IMG/VR virus record: IMGVR_UViG_3300048584_000008
Location: 1 to 61,357 of that record
Origin: a virus
Strand: one strand, 5' to 3'
DNA: 61,357 bases
Shown here: one piece after another, positions 1-7,778 of the stretch
Layout: every line of letters starts with the position of its first letter
Position numbering within the stretch: position 1 is the stretch's first letter
Position numbers and translations under genes: made by a program
The notes under the pieces: model-generated
Database searches by the model: none
What the model saw: only the letters and a program-made list of their open reading frames with translations
Told to the model about the DNA's origin: nothing

Positions 1-178
1 CTGATTCGCATTCAGGGGCCGGGCCTTGGCCTTAACATTTATTTAACATAGGGGGGGGGGTATCCCCTCGGCCGTCGCGCATGTGGGTGGGTAGGTCGGA
101 GTCCCGCCACAGTACTTCCGAACATTTCCTAGCATCTTCACATAATCTTAACAACTGAACTAATGACCGGCGGAGCGT
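1..178. repeat. Left copy of direct terminal repeat
   Basis: The first 178 bases recur at 61181-61357. The only difference I see is the length of a G run (10 here, 9 in the right copy). Short direct terminal repeats of this size are typical of T7-like and other podophages that replicate as concatemers and are cut by the terminase. The repeat contains the G run, followed directly by TATCCCC, and two TTAACAT-type A/T stretches. The unequal G run argues against a trivial assembly overlap, but long-read homopolymer error could also cause it. Confidence 0.85.
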
Positions 179-264
179 GTCTAAGCCGTTTATTAACTCA
201 ACTACTACTTCGCCGGAGTCTGCTCTGGCAGACGACTGCCCGTAAGGGCCTAGGAGACCGCCAA

Positions 265-741
265 ATGACCGACCCGCTACTACCCCTGCTCCCTAACCCA
301 GATGATCGCTTACAGGCGCTCCTAGAAGCTTCTAGAGGCATCCAGCTACGGGTACTACCCGGGGCCTCCGTCAGGCTATCTAGGTTCACCCAGAAGCAGG
401 TCAGCCGGGCGAACCCGCTGAAGAGGACCAAGGCTAAGCCGGGGAGGCCTAAGGACCACTACCAGACCCGCCGCAAGAAGAAGCGCACGCGGAACAGGAG
501 CAAGTGGGACCAGTACGCCAAATGGAAGCACAAGTTCGGAGCTAGGTGGCTCCTCACGAAGGAGGACTGGGATATGCTCTGGGAATATATAGGCGGGTAC
601 TCTCTCCGGTTGGGGACCTACGAGAGGGGGGAGCCTGTGACTCTGGAGAGTCTGTGGATAGAAACCGGCGATAGCGTGAAACCGGCTCGGCTCTGGGAAG
701 GAGCCGAAGAAAAGCTGAGGCGACTAGGCTATATTGGCTAG
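265..741 (+). CDS. Small basic protein of unknown function, first gene from the left end
   Basis: About 158 residues. An upstream in-frame start at 163 would lie inside the terminal repeat. The ATG at 265 is preferred because AGGAG lies eight bases upstream. The middle of the protein is very basic (a Lys/Arg cluster reading RRKKKRTRNRSK), followed by an aromatic segment (KWKHKFGARW) and a more acidic C-terminal half, which suggests a nucleic-acid-binding protein. I recognise no family. It is separated from the late genes by a 295-base AT-rich gap and may be transcribed on its own. Confidence 0.6.
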   Translation: MTDPLLPLLPNPDDRLQALLEASRGIQLRVLPGASVRLSRFTQKQVSRANPLKRTKAKPGRPKDHYQTRRKKKRTRNRSKWDQYAKWKHKFGARWLLTKEDWDMLWEYIGGYSLRLGTYERGEPVTLESLWIETGDSVKPARLWEGAEEKLRRLGYIG

Positions 742-1036
742 GCCTCGGCGGTAGCGTATATATAATATATATATATATATATATAATAATATATAAAAGC
801 TCTTATAAGCTCTTAGGAGCTATTAAGAGCGACTAAGAGCTATATATAAAAGCTCTTATAGCTTTAGGCTTAAGGCCTAAGAGCCGGCTTATCCAGTCCT
901 GAAAGGACGTGGAACCGGCACACCAAGTCGAAGACTACAAGCCAAGGTGGCCGGATTCAGCTCGCGTTTACGTTTAATTGAACTTAAGCCTTAGACGGGA
1001 GTCTAAGGGTCCGATACGAGATTAGGAGATTAGGCT
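742..1036. other. AT-rich, hairpin-rich intergenic region (possible origin and late leader)
   Basis: There is no credible gene here. Bases 758-796 are almost pure A/T dinucleotides. AGCTCTTA then occurs at 798, 808 and 851, and its inverse (TAAGAGC) at 823-841, giving several mutually exclusive hairpins. Further on, a GTCCT/AGGAC hairpin near 893-907 is flanked by CCGG on both sides, and a perfect 8-bp stem with a GGGA loop lies at 989-1008, just before the first late gene. The AT tract and GCTCTTA motif resemble the gap at 44725-44800. Role as origin, promoter or leader is inference. Confidence 0.5.
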
Positions 1037-1282
1037 ATGGATGGCATACGAGCGTGGTTAAACCAGAGCGTATCTCCAGAGAACTTAGCCAAGTGGCTGG
1101 CACACCTAGGCGGACGCCGGTTCATTCTAACCCTAGGAGCGGGAGTGGTTACATCCATCCTCTGCTGGTACGGGAAGATTACCCCGGAGATATACCGGGA
1201 TGTTATTATCGGTACGGTAGGACTGTTCATTGCGGGCAACACGATACAGAAGAATACCCAGATTAAAGCCGCAGGGGAGTGA
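1037..1282 (+). CDS. Small membrane protein with two predicted transmembrane segments (holin-like)
   Basis: 81 residues, starting at ATG 1037 with TAGGAG nearby. Two hydrophobic stretches (about residues 27-46 and 52-70) are joined by a short loop, and the tail is polar. Size and topology fit small phage holins, but there is no diagnostic motif and a second holin candidate sits beside the spanins at 32.6 kb. It overlaps the start of the glycosyltransferase-like gene by four bases. The stretch at 1187-1203 resembles the right-end palindromic element, possibly by chance. Confidence 0.55.
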   Translation: MDGIRAWLNQSVSPENLAKWLAHLGGRRFILTLGAGVVTSILCWYGKITPEIYRDVIIGTVGLFIAGNTIQKNTQIKAAGE

Positions 1283-1878
1283 CGGTGCCTAAGGTTGGGA
1301 TAGTCGTCCCCTCTGGGGATATGGTACACGCTAAGTTTGCGGTTTGCCTGACCGGCGTTGTACAGGCTACACAGCGGGCTGACATGGTGGTGATTAACCC
1401 CCAGTCCTCGCTAGTAGCCACAGGCAGGCAGATGGGAGTAGAAGCGGCGTTAGGCCGGGAGTGCTCCCACATTCTGTTTCTAGACTCGGATATGGTATTC
1501 CCGCCGGATACGCTGGAAATACTACTGTCCCACGACAAGCCAGTTGTAGGAGCCACATACGTCAGGCGGAAGCTACCGTCTGCGTTACTCCACAGGGAAC
1601 TGGTCGGGGAGGCGAGGGTAGGCCACGGGCTGCGGGAGGTAGCCCGCCTGCCGCTAGGGTGCACCCTGATACAGGCTGAAGTATTCGAGGAGCTAGCGGT
1701 ACCCTACTTCCGGTGTACCTACCCTAACGGGTTTGAGGCCGGAGAGGACTTCTGGTTCTGTGACCAAGCAAGAGAGAAATCATTCGGCATCTGGTTAGAT
1801 GCCAACCTGTCCAGACGGATAGGTCATCTAGGTATGTACACGCATACCGTAAACGATCTAGGAGAAAGCCTACAATGA
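1279..1878 (+). CDS. Glycosyltransferase-like protein (GT-A fold, family 2-like)
   Basis: 199 residues. The N-terminal strand-loop (KVGIVVPSGDMVHAKFA) and a central DSDM acidic motif after a hydrophobic strand (HILFLDSDMVF) match the nucleotide-sugar and metal-binding DXD region of GT-A enzymes. The later GEDFWFC segment resembles the acidic acceptor-side motif of family 2. Starts are GTG 1279 or GTG 1285; the second has better spacing from AGGGGAG. The acceptor is unknown: virion protein, host envelope glycan or modified DNA are possible. Its position among late virion genes favours virion or envelope decoration (inference). Confidence 0.7.
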   Translation: MTVPKVGIVVPSGDMVHAKFAVCLTGVVQATQRADMVVINPQSSLVATGRQMGVEAALGRECSHILFLDSDMVFPPDTLEILLSHDKPVVGATYVRRKLPSALLHRELVGEARVGHGLREVARLPLGCTLIQAEVFEELAVPYFRCTYPNGFEAGEDFWFCDQAREKSFGIWLDANLSRRIGHLGMYTHTVNDLGESLQ

Positions 1879-2123
1879 GCACTCTATTCAATCGCTTTTC
1901 CCATTTCCCCAAGCACCACGAGGTTATTACCCCCTCGGACTCGGTTAACCTAGCCAAGGGCGACCTGCTAATCTACTGTGGCTCTGCGGGTACCATCGCC
2001 GTACACGACACCTTTGACGTGCCAGTCACCTACACGGTAGCGGCTGGTGATGTCCTGCCGGTCCTAGTGAAGCGGGTGTTGTTTACTGGTACTACCGTAA
2101 CGCCTGTCATCGGGCTGTACTAA
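1875..2123 (+). CDS. Small beta-rich virion-associated protein
   Basis: 82 residues, with the ATG overlapping the previous stop (ATGA). The sequence is a run of short beta strands with glycine turns. The pattern (FPKHHEVITPSDSVNLAKGD, then GTIAVHD, AAGDVLPVLVKRV) recalls small conserved proteins found beside tail or head fibre genes in many phages. It is probably a structural or decoration protein. No enzymatic motif is present. Confidence 0.6.
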   Translation: MSTLFNRFSHFPKHHEVITPSDSVNLAKGDLLIYCGSAGTIAVHDTFDVPVTYTVAAGDVLPVLVKRVLFTGTTVTPVIGLY

Positions 2124-2127
2124 CCCT

Positions 2128-2955
2128 ATGAAGTCTGCTTCTAACAGACTAGAGGTAGGCCTACGGCTGCCGTGGAGAGGCTCCGGGATAGTTGGCGGGG
2201 CTCCGCCGTTTACTCCGGCTAGCTTGTTTAGTTCTGGAGAAGTGGGAGCGTGGTACGACGCTAGTGATCTTTCAACCATGTTCCAGGACGAGGCAGGTAC
2301 CATACCAGTGACTGCTGCGGGGCAAGCCGTTGCGCGAATCAATGATAAGTCCGGTAGAGGCATCAACGCACTGCAGGCAACGCCTGCCTCTCGCCCCCTG
2401 TATCAGACCTCAGGAGGAAAGCACTGGCTAGAGTTTGACGGAGTAGATGACTCCATAAATAGTGGTACGGCTAACTTCTCGACTACGGCTCAGATATCCG
2501 CCTTTGCTGGCGTGCGGCGACTTACTGGGGGCTCTCCTCGTGGTATCGTACGCGCAGACGCCACTAACGGATTTTACCTAACTTTTGCATCTGCTCCGGC
2601 TAACGGCTCTTTGGCAAATGAACTCTACCAATCTGGGGCGTCTACCGTGGTCGCTTCCGACACAGCGCTTAGTGTGGGGGTAGATGCTGTAGTTGGTGCC
2701 CAAATGAATCGACTAGGTGCTGCGGCAACGAATGAAGTGGTACTCCGGCAAAATGGCGCTGGAATCGCGTCAACGGTAAATAGTGCTGGACCACAGGCGG
2801 ACACTAACTTTACGAGTGCGTTTAGTCTACAGATGCCGGGACCGTTTTCTGGCAATTATCGTATGTATCAGGTGGTAGTACTGGGACGAGCCCTTACTGG
2901 CGGAGAGCTAGCCAGTCTTGAGAGCTTTATTAATACTAAGACAGGGGCGTACTAA
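2128..2955 (+). CDS. Concanavalin A/LamG-like tail protein
   Basis: 275 residues. After a short N-terminal region comes the pattern common to phage LamG-like jelly-roll domains: GAWYDASDLSTMFQD, a DKSGRG turn, HWLEFDGVDDSI, and a C-terminal YRMYQVVVLGRALTGGE segment ending in SLESFINTKTG. Such domains usually sit on tail fibres or spikes and bind glycans. It is the first of four adjacent genes that look like receptor-recognition parts. ATG 2128 lies four bases after the previous stop. Confidence 0.7.
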   Translation: MKSASNRLEVGLRLPWRGSGIVGGAPPFTPASLFSSGEVGAWYDASDLSTMFQDEAGTIPVTAAGQAVARINDKSGRGINALQATPASRPLYQTSGGKHWLEFDGVDDSINSGTANFSTTAQISAFAGVRRLTGGSPRGIVRADATNGFYLTFASAPANGSLANELYQSGASTVVASDTALSVGVDAVVGAQMNRLGAAATNEVVLRQNGAGIASTVNSAGPQADTNFTSAFSLQMPGPFSGNYRMYQVVVLGRALTGGELASLESFINTKTGAY

Positions 2956-3526
2956 TGTTCCTAGTAGCCGACCTTTCTCGAACTATAGACTTCTCATAGT
3001 GGCCCTCATACTCCCAAATTCCATGCAAGAGCTAGTAGGCCAGCGGGTATCCCGCTTCGGTCTATCCCATAACTCTAACCGATTCTTCTTTGATGTACCG
3101 GCCAAGCGGATTAACTCCAGACGGTCTAGGTATGGATACGAGCTGGCGGATGGCCTACTGCTGGTAGGCTCCCACAACATAGCCCCCCTTCTAGGGGGCT
3201 TGGTACTTGCAGTGTATGCCACTGACTCGGTGCCGGGGAGCCTTAACCAACTAGTCTTTGAGACTAATCCTACTACTAATAAAGTAGAGCGCACTATATT
3301 TTATATCGAGCAAGCCCCTGTCACAGACAGTGACTTCCTAATTGTTGAGGACGATAGCTCTAGCGATCAGTTCCTTCTAACCGAGGGACTAGACTTCCTA
3401 ATCCTAGATGGGTCAGGGGACGGGGTATCAGACGCCACCATCCAAGACGCGTCGATCAATAAAAACATATTCAGTCCTACGGACTCCGAGACTAAGTTCT
3501 TCATCATTCAAGAGGACGACTTTTAA
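2918..3526 (+). CDS. Putative tail-associated protein with uncertain start
   Basis: About 202 residues if a TTG at 2918 is used, with 38 bases of overlap. The more usual TAATG junction ATG at 2955 lies in another frame and stops after 14 codons. A GTG at 2999 or ATG at 3023 in frame are alternatives, but none has a clear ribosome site. The C-terminal half is acidic with repeated D-F-L segments (SDFLIVEDD, LDFLILDGSGD). No family recognised; the function is inferred from position between tail-fibre-like genes. A one-base indel or programmed shift near 2990-3000 would join the good start to this frame. Confidence 0.5.
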   Translation: MRALLILRQGRTNVPSSRPFSNYRLLIVALILPNSMQELVGQRVSRFGLSHNSNRFFFDVPAKRINSRRSRYGYELADGLLLVGSHNIAPLLGGLVLAVYATDSVPGSLNQLVFETNPTTNKVERTIFYIEQAPVTDSDFLIVEDDSSSDQFLLTEGLDFLILDGSGDGVSDATIQDASINKNIFSPTDSETKFFIIQEDDF

Positions 3527-3528
3527 TC

Positions 3529-4293
3529 ATGGCTAACTTTAAGTTCTCAGAACTGCCTGCGGGTACAGCAGTAGCTTTAACAGACCTACTAGCGCTATCT
3601 CAGGAAATGGCGGGAACGCCCGTTTCTAGAAAGCTCACTGTAGCCCAGCTAATAGCCCTACTGGCGGCTACTCCCGGCCTAGCAGACGTGTTCGTTAATG
3701 TAGCCGGCGACACCATGACTGGTGGGCTGACCATTTCTAGTGGTAACATAACACTAGGGGCTGGTAATGCGGACGTTACGGGCAGTGTGATAGTGCGGAA
3801 CGGGGCTAACACACTTACGGTATCTGTTGCCCCCGATGGTACTGTAAACATAGAGCCGGCCAATGGCAACGAAATTATGACAATTAACTCTGGTACGGCG
3901 GCTTCCGGGGCAACCGGCCAGCTGATTACTGGGCGCTTCCGGTCCAGCATGCCAGTAGAGATACGCAATACAGCCGCGACACTAGGCTCTGGCGCTACGG
4001 GCGTAGCCTCAGCCTTAGTAAGAGCCAGCAACGCTAGCAGCATAAACCACACTGTGCGTAAAAACACGGGCGCTCCCGGTCTAGATTTCCAAGTAGGTAA
4101 CTACTTCTCGGTCACCCAAGAGGGTGCGGGGCAGGTAGTTCTAGTGCCAGAGAATGGCAACGTAATATTCCATATCCCGTCTACCCATCTCCCGCGTACA
4201 CGCGTTCAGCACAGCACTATTACTGCTACGCTGAAAGAGGTCACCGGCTCTACAGAGACGTGGCTAATTTCTGGCGACATGGCGGCTGTCTGA
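3529..4293 (+). CDS. Putative tail fibre or tail spike component
   Basis: 254 residues. The N-terminus (MANFKFSELPAGTAVALTDLLALSQ, with a break after SELP) is the usual opening of many phage fibre proteins, followed by GDTMTGGLTISSG, a motif widely seen in fibre shafts. The rest is Gly/Thr/Asn-rich beta structure. It probably forms part of the host-recognition apparatus together with the next gene, to which it is coupled by a TGATG junction. Confidence 0.65.
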   Translation: MANFKFSELPAGTAVALTDLLALSQEMAGTPVSRKLTVAQLIALLAATPGLADVFVNVAGDTMTGGLTISSGNITLGAGNADVTGSVIVRNGANTLTVSVAPDGTVNIEPANGNEIMTINSGTAASGATGQLITGRFRSSMPVEIRNTAATLGSGATGVASALVRASNASSINHTVRKNTGAPGLDFQVGNYFSVTQEGAGQVVLVPENGNVIFHIPSTHLPRTRVQHSTITATLKEVTGSTETWLISGDMAAV

Positions 4294-6065
4294 TGCACAC
4301 AGCTCTCTACGGGAGGCCGTTTAGCCTGTCCTTACCGCCGCTAGAGCCGGACTATAACGGTATGCTTGTGCTTAGCACTAGTAACGACCTGCGTACAATT
4401 TATACAGTACAGACGTCGGAGCTTGGTGGCGTACTAATGTCTAGAGGTCAGGGGCAAAACTTTCAGCTTCCTGCTGGAGTTGGCTGGGAGCTGCAAAATA
4501 TTGCTGCCCGTACAGCCGCTGGCCCAGGGCTCCTCGTAATTAATGTGGTTGACACTAACAATGATCTAGCCCAAGCCCACGTCTTCCGTACTAGTAGCGG
4601 TGGCATACAGGCAGTCTACCCAGAAGTAACCCACGACCCAGGATTCAACGCTATGTGGACAGCAGCCGACCCCTATAATGAGGTGTTCTACAAGCTGCTA
4701 CACGATGTTAATACAGATGACGAGTATCTTGTTGCGCGCTATCACATAGTAGACAACAAAGTAGCTCTGCACGGTACAGAGGCACGACTATCTGCTAATG
4801 GAGGAGCTGTAGGGCAGTTTGAGCCGACACCAGTATTTGGGGTTATTGATGGCAATTTCGTGTTTGCAGGTAGGCGCACGGACGACCCTTTCACGCAGAA
4901 GTTCCGGGCGTGGAGGTGGAACGGCACTACTATGGAGCTAGCGCACAGTCTAGACGTGGCCTCAATCTTCCCTAATAATCCCAATGTGTGTAGAAGCATG
5001 CACGGCGATAATTGGTTTGGCGTTGTGGATGCCCTAGACCCCGACTTCAGGCTTCAGGTCTATAGGTACACCAACGCGGCGGGCTTTGTCGCGGCGTTTA
5101 TCTACAATCCTGCGGCACTGTTTACCGGTACTAAAACAAATATTACGTACAGCTACGATCCAATAACCAAGCTTATACGCGTAGTCCCGGAGAGCAACAG
5201 CGTCAGAGCTGACGACTCCTACTTCTTCTCTATAGATGCCGGAGTTACAGCACTTACCGCTGCCGGTAGTGTTGTAAACCCATCTAATCTACGTGTAGCC
5301 GAGGGGTCTTTCCTAGATAACAGAGTGTACTATCGTACTACAGACGCTACTCAAGTGGCCCGCATCGCTAAACTAAATACACCAATAACTTCGGCAACAG
5401 ACGTGGGCACGCAGTATAGCTATACTGAAAACTCTGATGTATTCCCAGTAGTGTCAGGCCCTACTCCTGATCAAGCATTTAACCAGCTGTTTAAGAATCC
5501 TAACGCGACTCTTAACTTTACCTACGCGGCAGATGACACCCTTAACACTAGTATTAGTGCTGCTGGGCAGTACGGCTCGGCACGAGCTGTGAAGCCGGTA
5601 CTAGGAAAGTCATACTTTTCTATGGTAGTTAGGCACACAGACAGTGGTGCCGTGTGCGGGGTTGGCCTTGTAGATTCCGTGCACGATCTAGCAGGTAACT
5701 CTGATTGGCCGGGACAAGACACATTTGGCATATCCGTCGGCTCCCCTAATGGTACCATATACGTTAATGGTAGCAGCATAGGGAGCGTCGGTGCCCTCGC
5801 TGCTCCGAACGGTATTGAGTTCGCAGTTGACGCAGACCTACGTAGAATCTGGATCAGGAAGTCAGGCGGTGCTTGGATAGGAGGCGGTAATCCAGCAACA
5901 AACACCTCCCCTACACACACTTTAGCGGGCACTGGGCGTATTTTTCCGGCAGGCTGGGTAAGCACGGCCGGTACAATTGTAAACAGGTTTGTCGGGCTAG
6001 ATACTACTTTTGCCAACGGGGCAGTGCCCGCAGGATTCACAGAACGAAACTGGCACGAATACTAA
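4293..6065 (+). CDS. Large putative receptor-binding protein with C-terminal SPRY-like domain
   Basis: 590 residues from the ATG at 4293, which overlaps the previous stop (TGATG). A GTG at 4260 in frame would add 11 residues but lacks a ribosome site. The first two-thirds resembles a repeated beta-sheet, propeller-like protein. The C-terminal 160 residues (VLGKSYFSMVVRH, GNSDWPGQDTFGISVG, FAVDADLRRIWIRKSG) follow the SPRY/concanavalin-like order found at the ends of phage fibres. The endolysin gene follows directly, as in several podophages. Confidence 0.6.
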   Translation: MHTALYGRPFSLSLPPLEPDYNGMLVLSTSNDLRTIYTVQTSELGGVLMSRGQGQNFQLPAGVGWELQNIAARTAAGPGLLVINVVDTNNDLAQAHVFRTSSGGIQAVYPEVTHDPGFNAMWTAADPYNEVFYKLLHDVNTDDEYLVARYHIVDNKVALHGTEARLSANGGAVGQFEPTPVFGVIDGNFVFAGRRTDDPFTQKFRAWRWNGTTMELAHSLDVASIFPNNPNVCRSMHGDNWFGVVDALDPDFRLQVYRYTNAAGFVAAFIYNPAALFTGTKTNITYSYDPITKLIRVVPESNSVRADDSYFFSIDAGVTALTAAGSVVNPSNLRVAEGSFLDNRVYYRTTDATQVARIAKLNTPITSATDVGTQYSYTENSDVFPVVSGPTPDQAFNQLFKNPNATLNFTYAADDTLNTSISAAGQYGSARAVKPVLGKSYFSMVVRHTDSGAVCGVGLVDSVHDLAGNSDWPGQDTFGISVGSPNGTIYVNGSSIGSVGALAAPNGIEFAVDADLRRIWIRKSGGAWIGGGNPATNTSPTHTLAGTGRIFPAGWVSTAGTIVNRFVGLDTTFANGAVPAGFTERNWHEY

Positions 6066-6077
6066 TAGAGGTCTCTC

Positions 6078-6605
6078 ATGAAGCTTTTAGAGCAGTACTT
6101 AAAAGACGCAAGAAAGCACGAAGGCTTTAGGGAGTACGCCTACCCAGACCCGCTATCGGTGCTGGCTAAGAAGTACAAGAACCTACGCTGGGGATTCCAG
6201 CCCGCCAGAGAACTATTGAACTTAATCGGCGAGCCGGAGTCAAAAGGAAATCCGTGGACTATTGGGTATGGCTACACCCACGGCGTCACGCCCGACCATA
6301 AGTTCTCTAGGGAGATGGCCGAGCACAAACTGAAGGAGGTGATTCTCTTATCTGTGCGAGATTCTCAGATTCTCGTATCTAACTTCGAGGACCAGCCGGA
6401 TGCTGTCAAGACTGTGCTGGTGAGTATGGCCTATAACATGGGACGTAAAAGACTAGGAGCATTTAAAAATACCCTAAGGTTCTGTAGAGAAAAGAATTAT
6501 CCTGCGATGGCGGATGGAATGGAAAAGTCGCTCTGGTACAAGCAGGTAGGTGCCAGAGCGAGAGAACTTGTACAACGAGTTCGTACCTTGAAGATTGAAT
6601 CGTAA
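6078..6605 (+). CDS. Endolysin, GH24 lysozyme (T4 lysozyme-like)
   Basis: 175 residues. It cleaves the N-acetylmuramic acid to N-acetylglucosamine bond of peptidoglycan. The catalytic Glu is in the KHEGFREYAY segment (Glu15), followed after an insertion by PWTIGYGYTHGV, the family's Gly/Thr-rich active-site strand. AYNMGRKRLGAFKNTLRF and the final LWYKQVGARARELVQR match the helical C-terminal half of T4-type lysozymes. No signal peptide is visible, so release should need a holin. It lies among tail genes, far from the spanins at 33 kb. Confidence 0.88.
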   Translation: MKLLEQYLKDARKHEGFREYAYPDPLSVLAKKYKNLRWGFQPARELLNLIGEPESKGNPWTIGYGYTHGVTPDHKFSREMAEHKLKEVILLSVRDSQILVSNFEDQPDAVKTVLVSMAYNMGRKRLGAFKNTLRFCREKNYPAMADGMEKSLWYKQVGARARELVQRVRTLKIES

Positions 6606-6632
6606 TACCCCACTAAGTAAAGGAGAACTAAA

Positions 6633-6974
6633 ATGCCTAATGTAACTAAGCGTAACAAGCTGTTCAGCTTTGACCTACTAGAAAAGCGTGCTCTTGAGGT
6701 CTGGAATGGCTACATTGACGCCTTCAACACTGTCGATCCTGCCTCGCTTGCTGCGGGTGCTTCCGGCTCGCCGTCTACTTTCTCGGTTCCGGGCGCTCGC
6801 CTAGGTGACTTTGTGGTAGCTTCGTTTAGCCTGCCTACTACTGGCCTGCAGATTCTAGCCAGCGTGTCGGCTAACGATACTGTGGCTGTTGCCTTTGTTA
6901 ACCCCACAGCTGGTATTATTGACCTTGCTCCGGGTGTTGTGAACGTGCGTGTGTTTAAGCGAGTCCCCCTCTAA
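6633..6974 (+). CDS. Small conserved structural protein of unknown role
   Basis: 113 residues with a strong ribosome site (AAAGGAGAACTAAA before ATG). The C-terminal half (GARLGDFVVASFSLPTTGLQ, then ILASVSANDTVAVAFVNPTAG) is a compact beta domain that I associate with small virion proteins near fibre and terminase genes. Codon use leans away from CTA relative to its neighbours, in the manner of the capsid gene, suggesting high expression. Could be a head or tail decoration protein. Confidence 0.6.
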   Translation: MPNVTKRNKLFSFDLLEKRALEVWNGYIDAFNTVDPASLAAGASGSPSTFSVPGARLGDFVVASFSLPTTGLQILASVSANDTVAVAFVNPTAGIIDLAPGVVNVRVFKRVPL

Positions 6975-6988
6975 TCTAGGAGATACTT

Positions 6989-7357
6989 ATGTCGTCGGAT
7001 GAAATCCTGACCCCCGCTGAAGAAGATACTGGCCTGATTGCTTATATGTTTACTAACGATGCCAAGCAGAGCTACCTTCTACAGCAGCTACTTGATATGT
7101 ACTACAGAGGTGCTTACTCCAATACTATCGGCATCATGTCCGCTCTTAACACCGAGACGGAAGAGACTGAGCTGCTTATTGTTGGGGTGAGCCATGACGA
7201 GGACGGTCTAACTAACACCTTCCCACTGGCGCGTATTCTTACCCCACAGGAAGTGGGTAAGTATCGCGGCCCGGACGGTAAGGGCGGCTGGCTAGATGGC
7301 GAGACCAGCGCCGAAGGTATCTTCGGCGAGGCAGCTAATGACCAGCCAATCAACTGA
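6989..7357 (+). CDS. Small acidic protein upstream of terminase
   Basis: 122 residues, acidic, start ATG preceded by TAGGAG. The N-terminal half is helical (LIAYMFTNDAKQSYLLQQLLDMYYRGAYSN, broken here by its position across residues 16-45) and the middle is beta (TELLIVGVSHDEDG). No known domain. Similar small proteins precede terminase genes in T7-like and N4-like phages without assigned function. Confidence 0.55.
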   Translation: MSSDEILTPAEEDTGLIAYMFTNDAKQSYLLQQLLDMYYRGAYSNTIGIMSALNTETEETELLIVGVSHDEDGLTNTFPLARILTPQEVGKYRGPDGKGGWLDGETSAEGIFGEAANDQPIN

Positions 7358-7778
7358 TTGGGCCTCTATCCTCATCTCTGAGTACGAGAGCGGGGCAGAC
7401 GACGAAGAAGTGATGGCGGCTATACGGCTATCGCGGAAGGAGTTTGCCCAGCACTACGAGGAGAGTGTGCAGTTCCGGGAGCTAGTCGATATTGGTCGGC
7501 TAGCCTCCGCTGCTTGGTGGAAGAGGGTTGCCCGTACTAACTTGTTCAACAAGAATTTCAATTCCAGTATCTGGCTGCCGGTTATGCGTCACCGCTTTGG
7601 CTGGTCGGATAAGCAGGAACTTAGCATCACGGGTAGCCAGATGGCTAACAAGAGTGATGATGAACTGAGAGCAGACATCGCGGCTAGGATGCCGGGTCTA
7701 GCTAAGAAGCTAGGCGTCGTCAAGCGGGAAGCGGATAACGTGGTACTACCCTTCCCCTCGGAGAAGTCGGATGAGTGA
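7338..7778 (+). CDS. Terminase small subunit
   Basis: About 146 residues from ATG 7338 (a longer in-frame start at 7296 would overlap the previous gene by 62 bases). The N-terminal half is a helix-turn-helix-like bundle (ISEYESGADDEEVMAAIRLS, then RKEFAQHYEES) typical of small terminases. The segment ending WLPVMRHRFGWSDKQE is also characteristic. It should bind the concatemer at the packaging site and load the large subunit, whose gene overlaps its last eight bases. Confidence 0.78.
   Translation: MTSQSTDWASILISEYESGADDEEVMAAIRLSRKEFAQHYEESVQFRELVDIGRLASAAWWKRVARTNLFNKNFNSSIWLPVMRHRFGWSDKQELSITGSQMANKSDDELRADIAARMPGLAKKLGVVKREADNVVLPFPSEKSDE

Noticed and set aside
881-940. Self-cleaving hammerhead-type ribozyme
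   Set aside because: A GAAA-containing hairpin and GTC are present, but the conserved CUGAUGA core is absent.
1187-1203. Seventh copy of the right-end palindrome in the left membrane-protein gene
   Set aside because: ATATACCGGGATGTTA matches only in part and is fully explained by coding sequence (EIYRD); it may be chance.
5522-6040. Antisense 172-codon frame opposite the putative receptor-binding gene
   Set aside because: Pro/Ser-rich shadow of the SPRY-like domain; no start signal.
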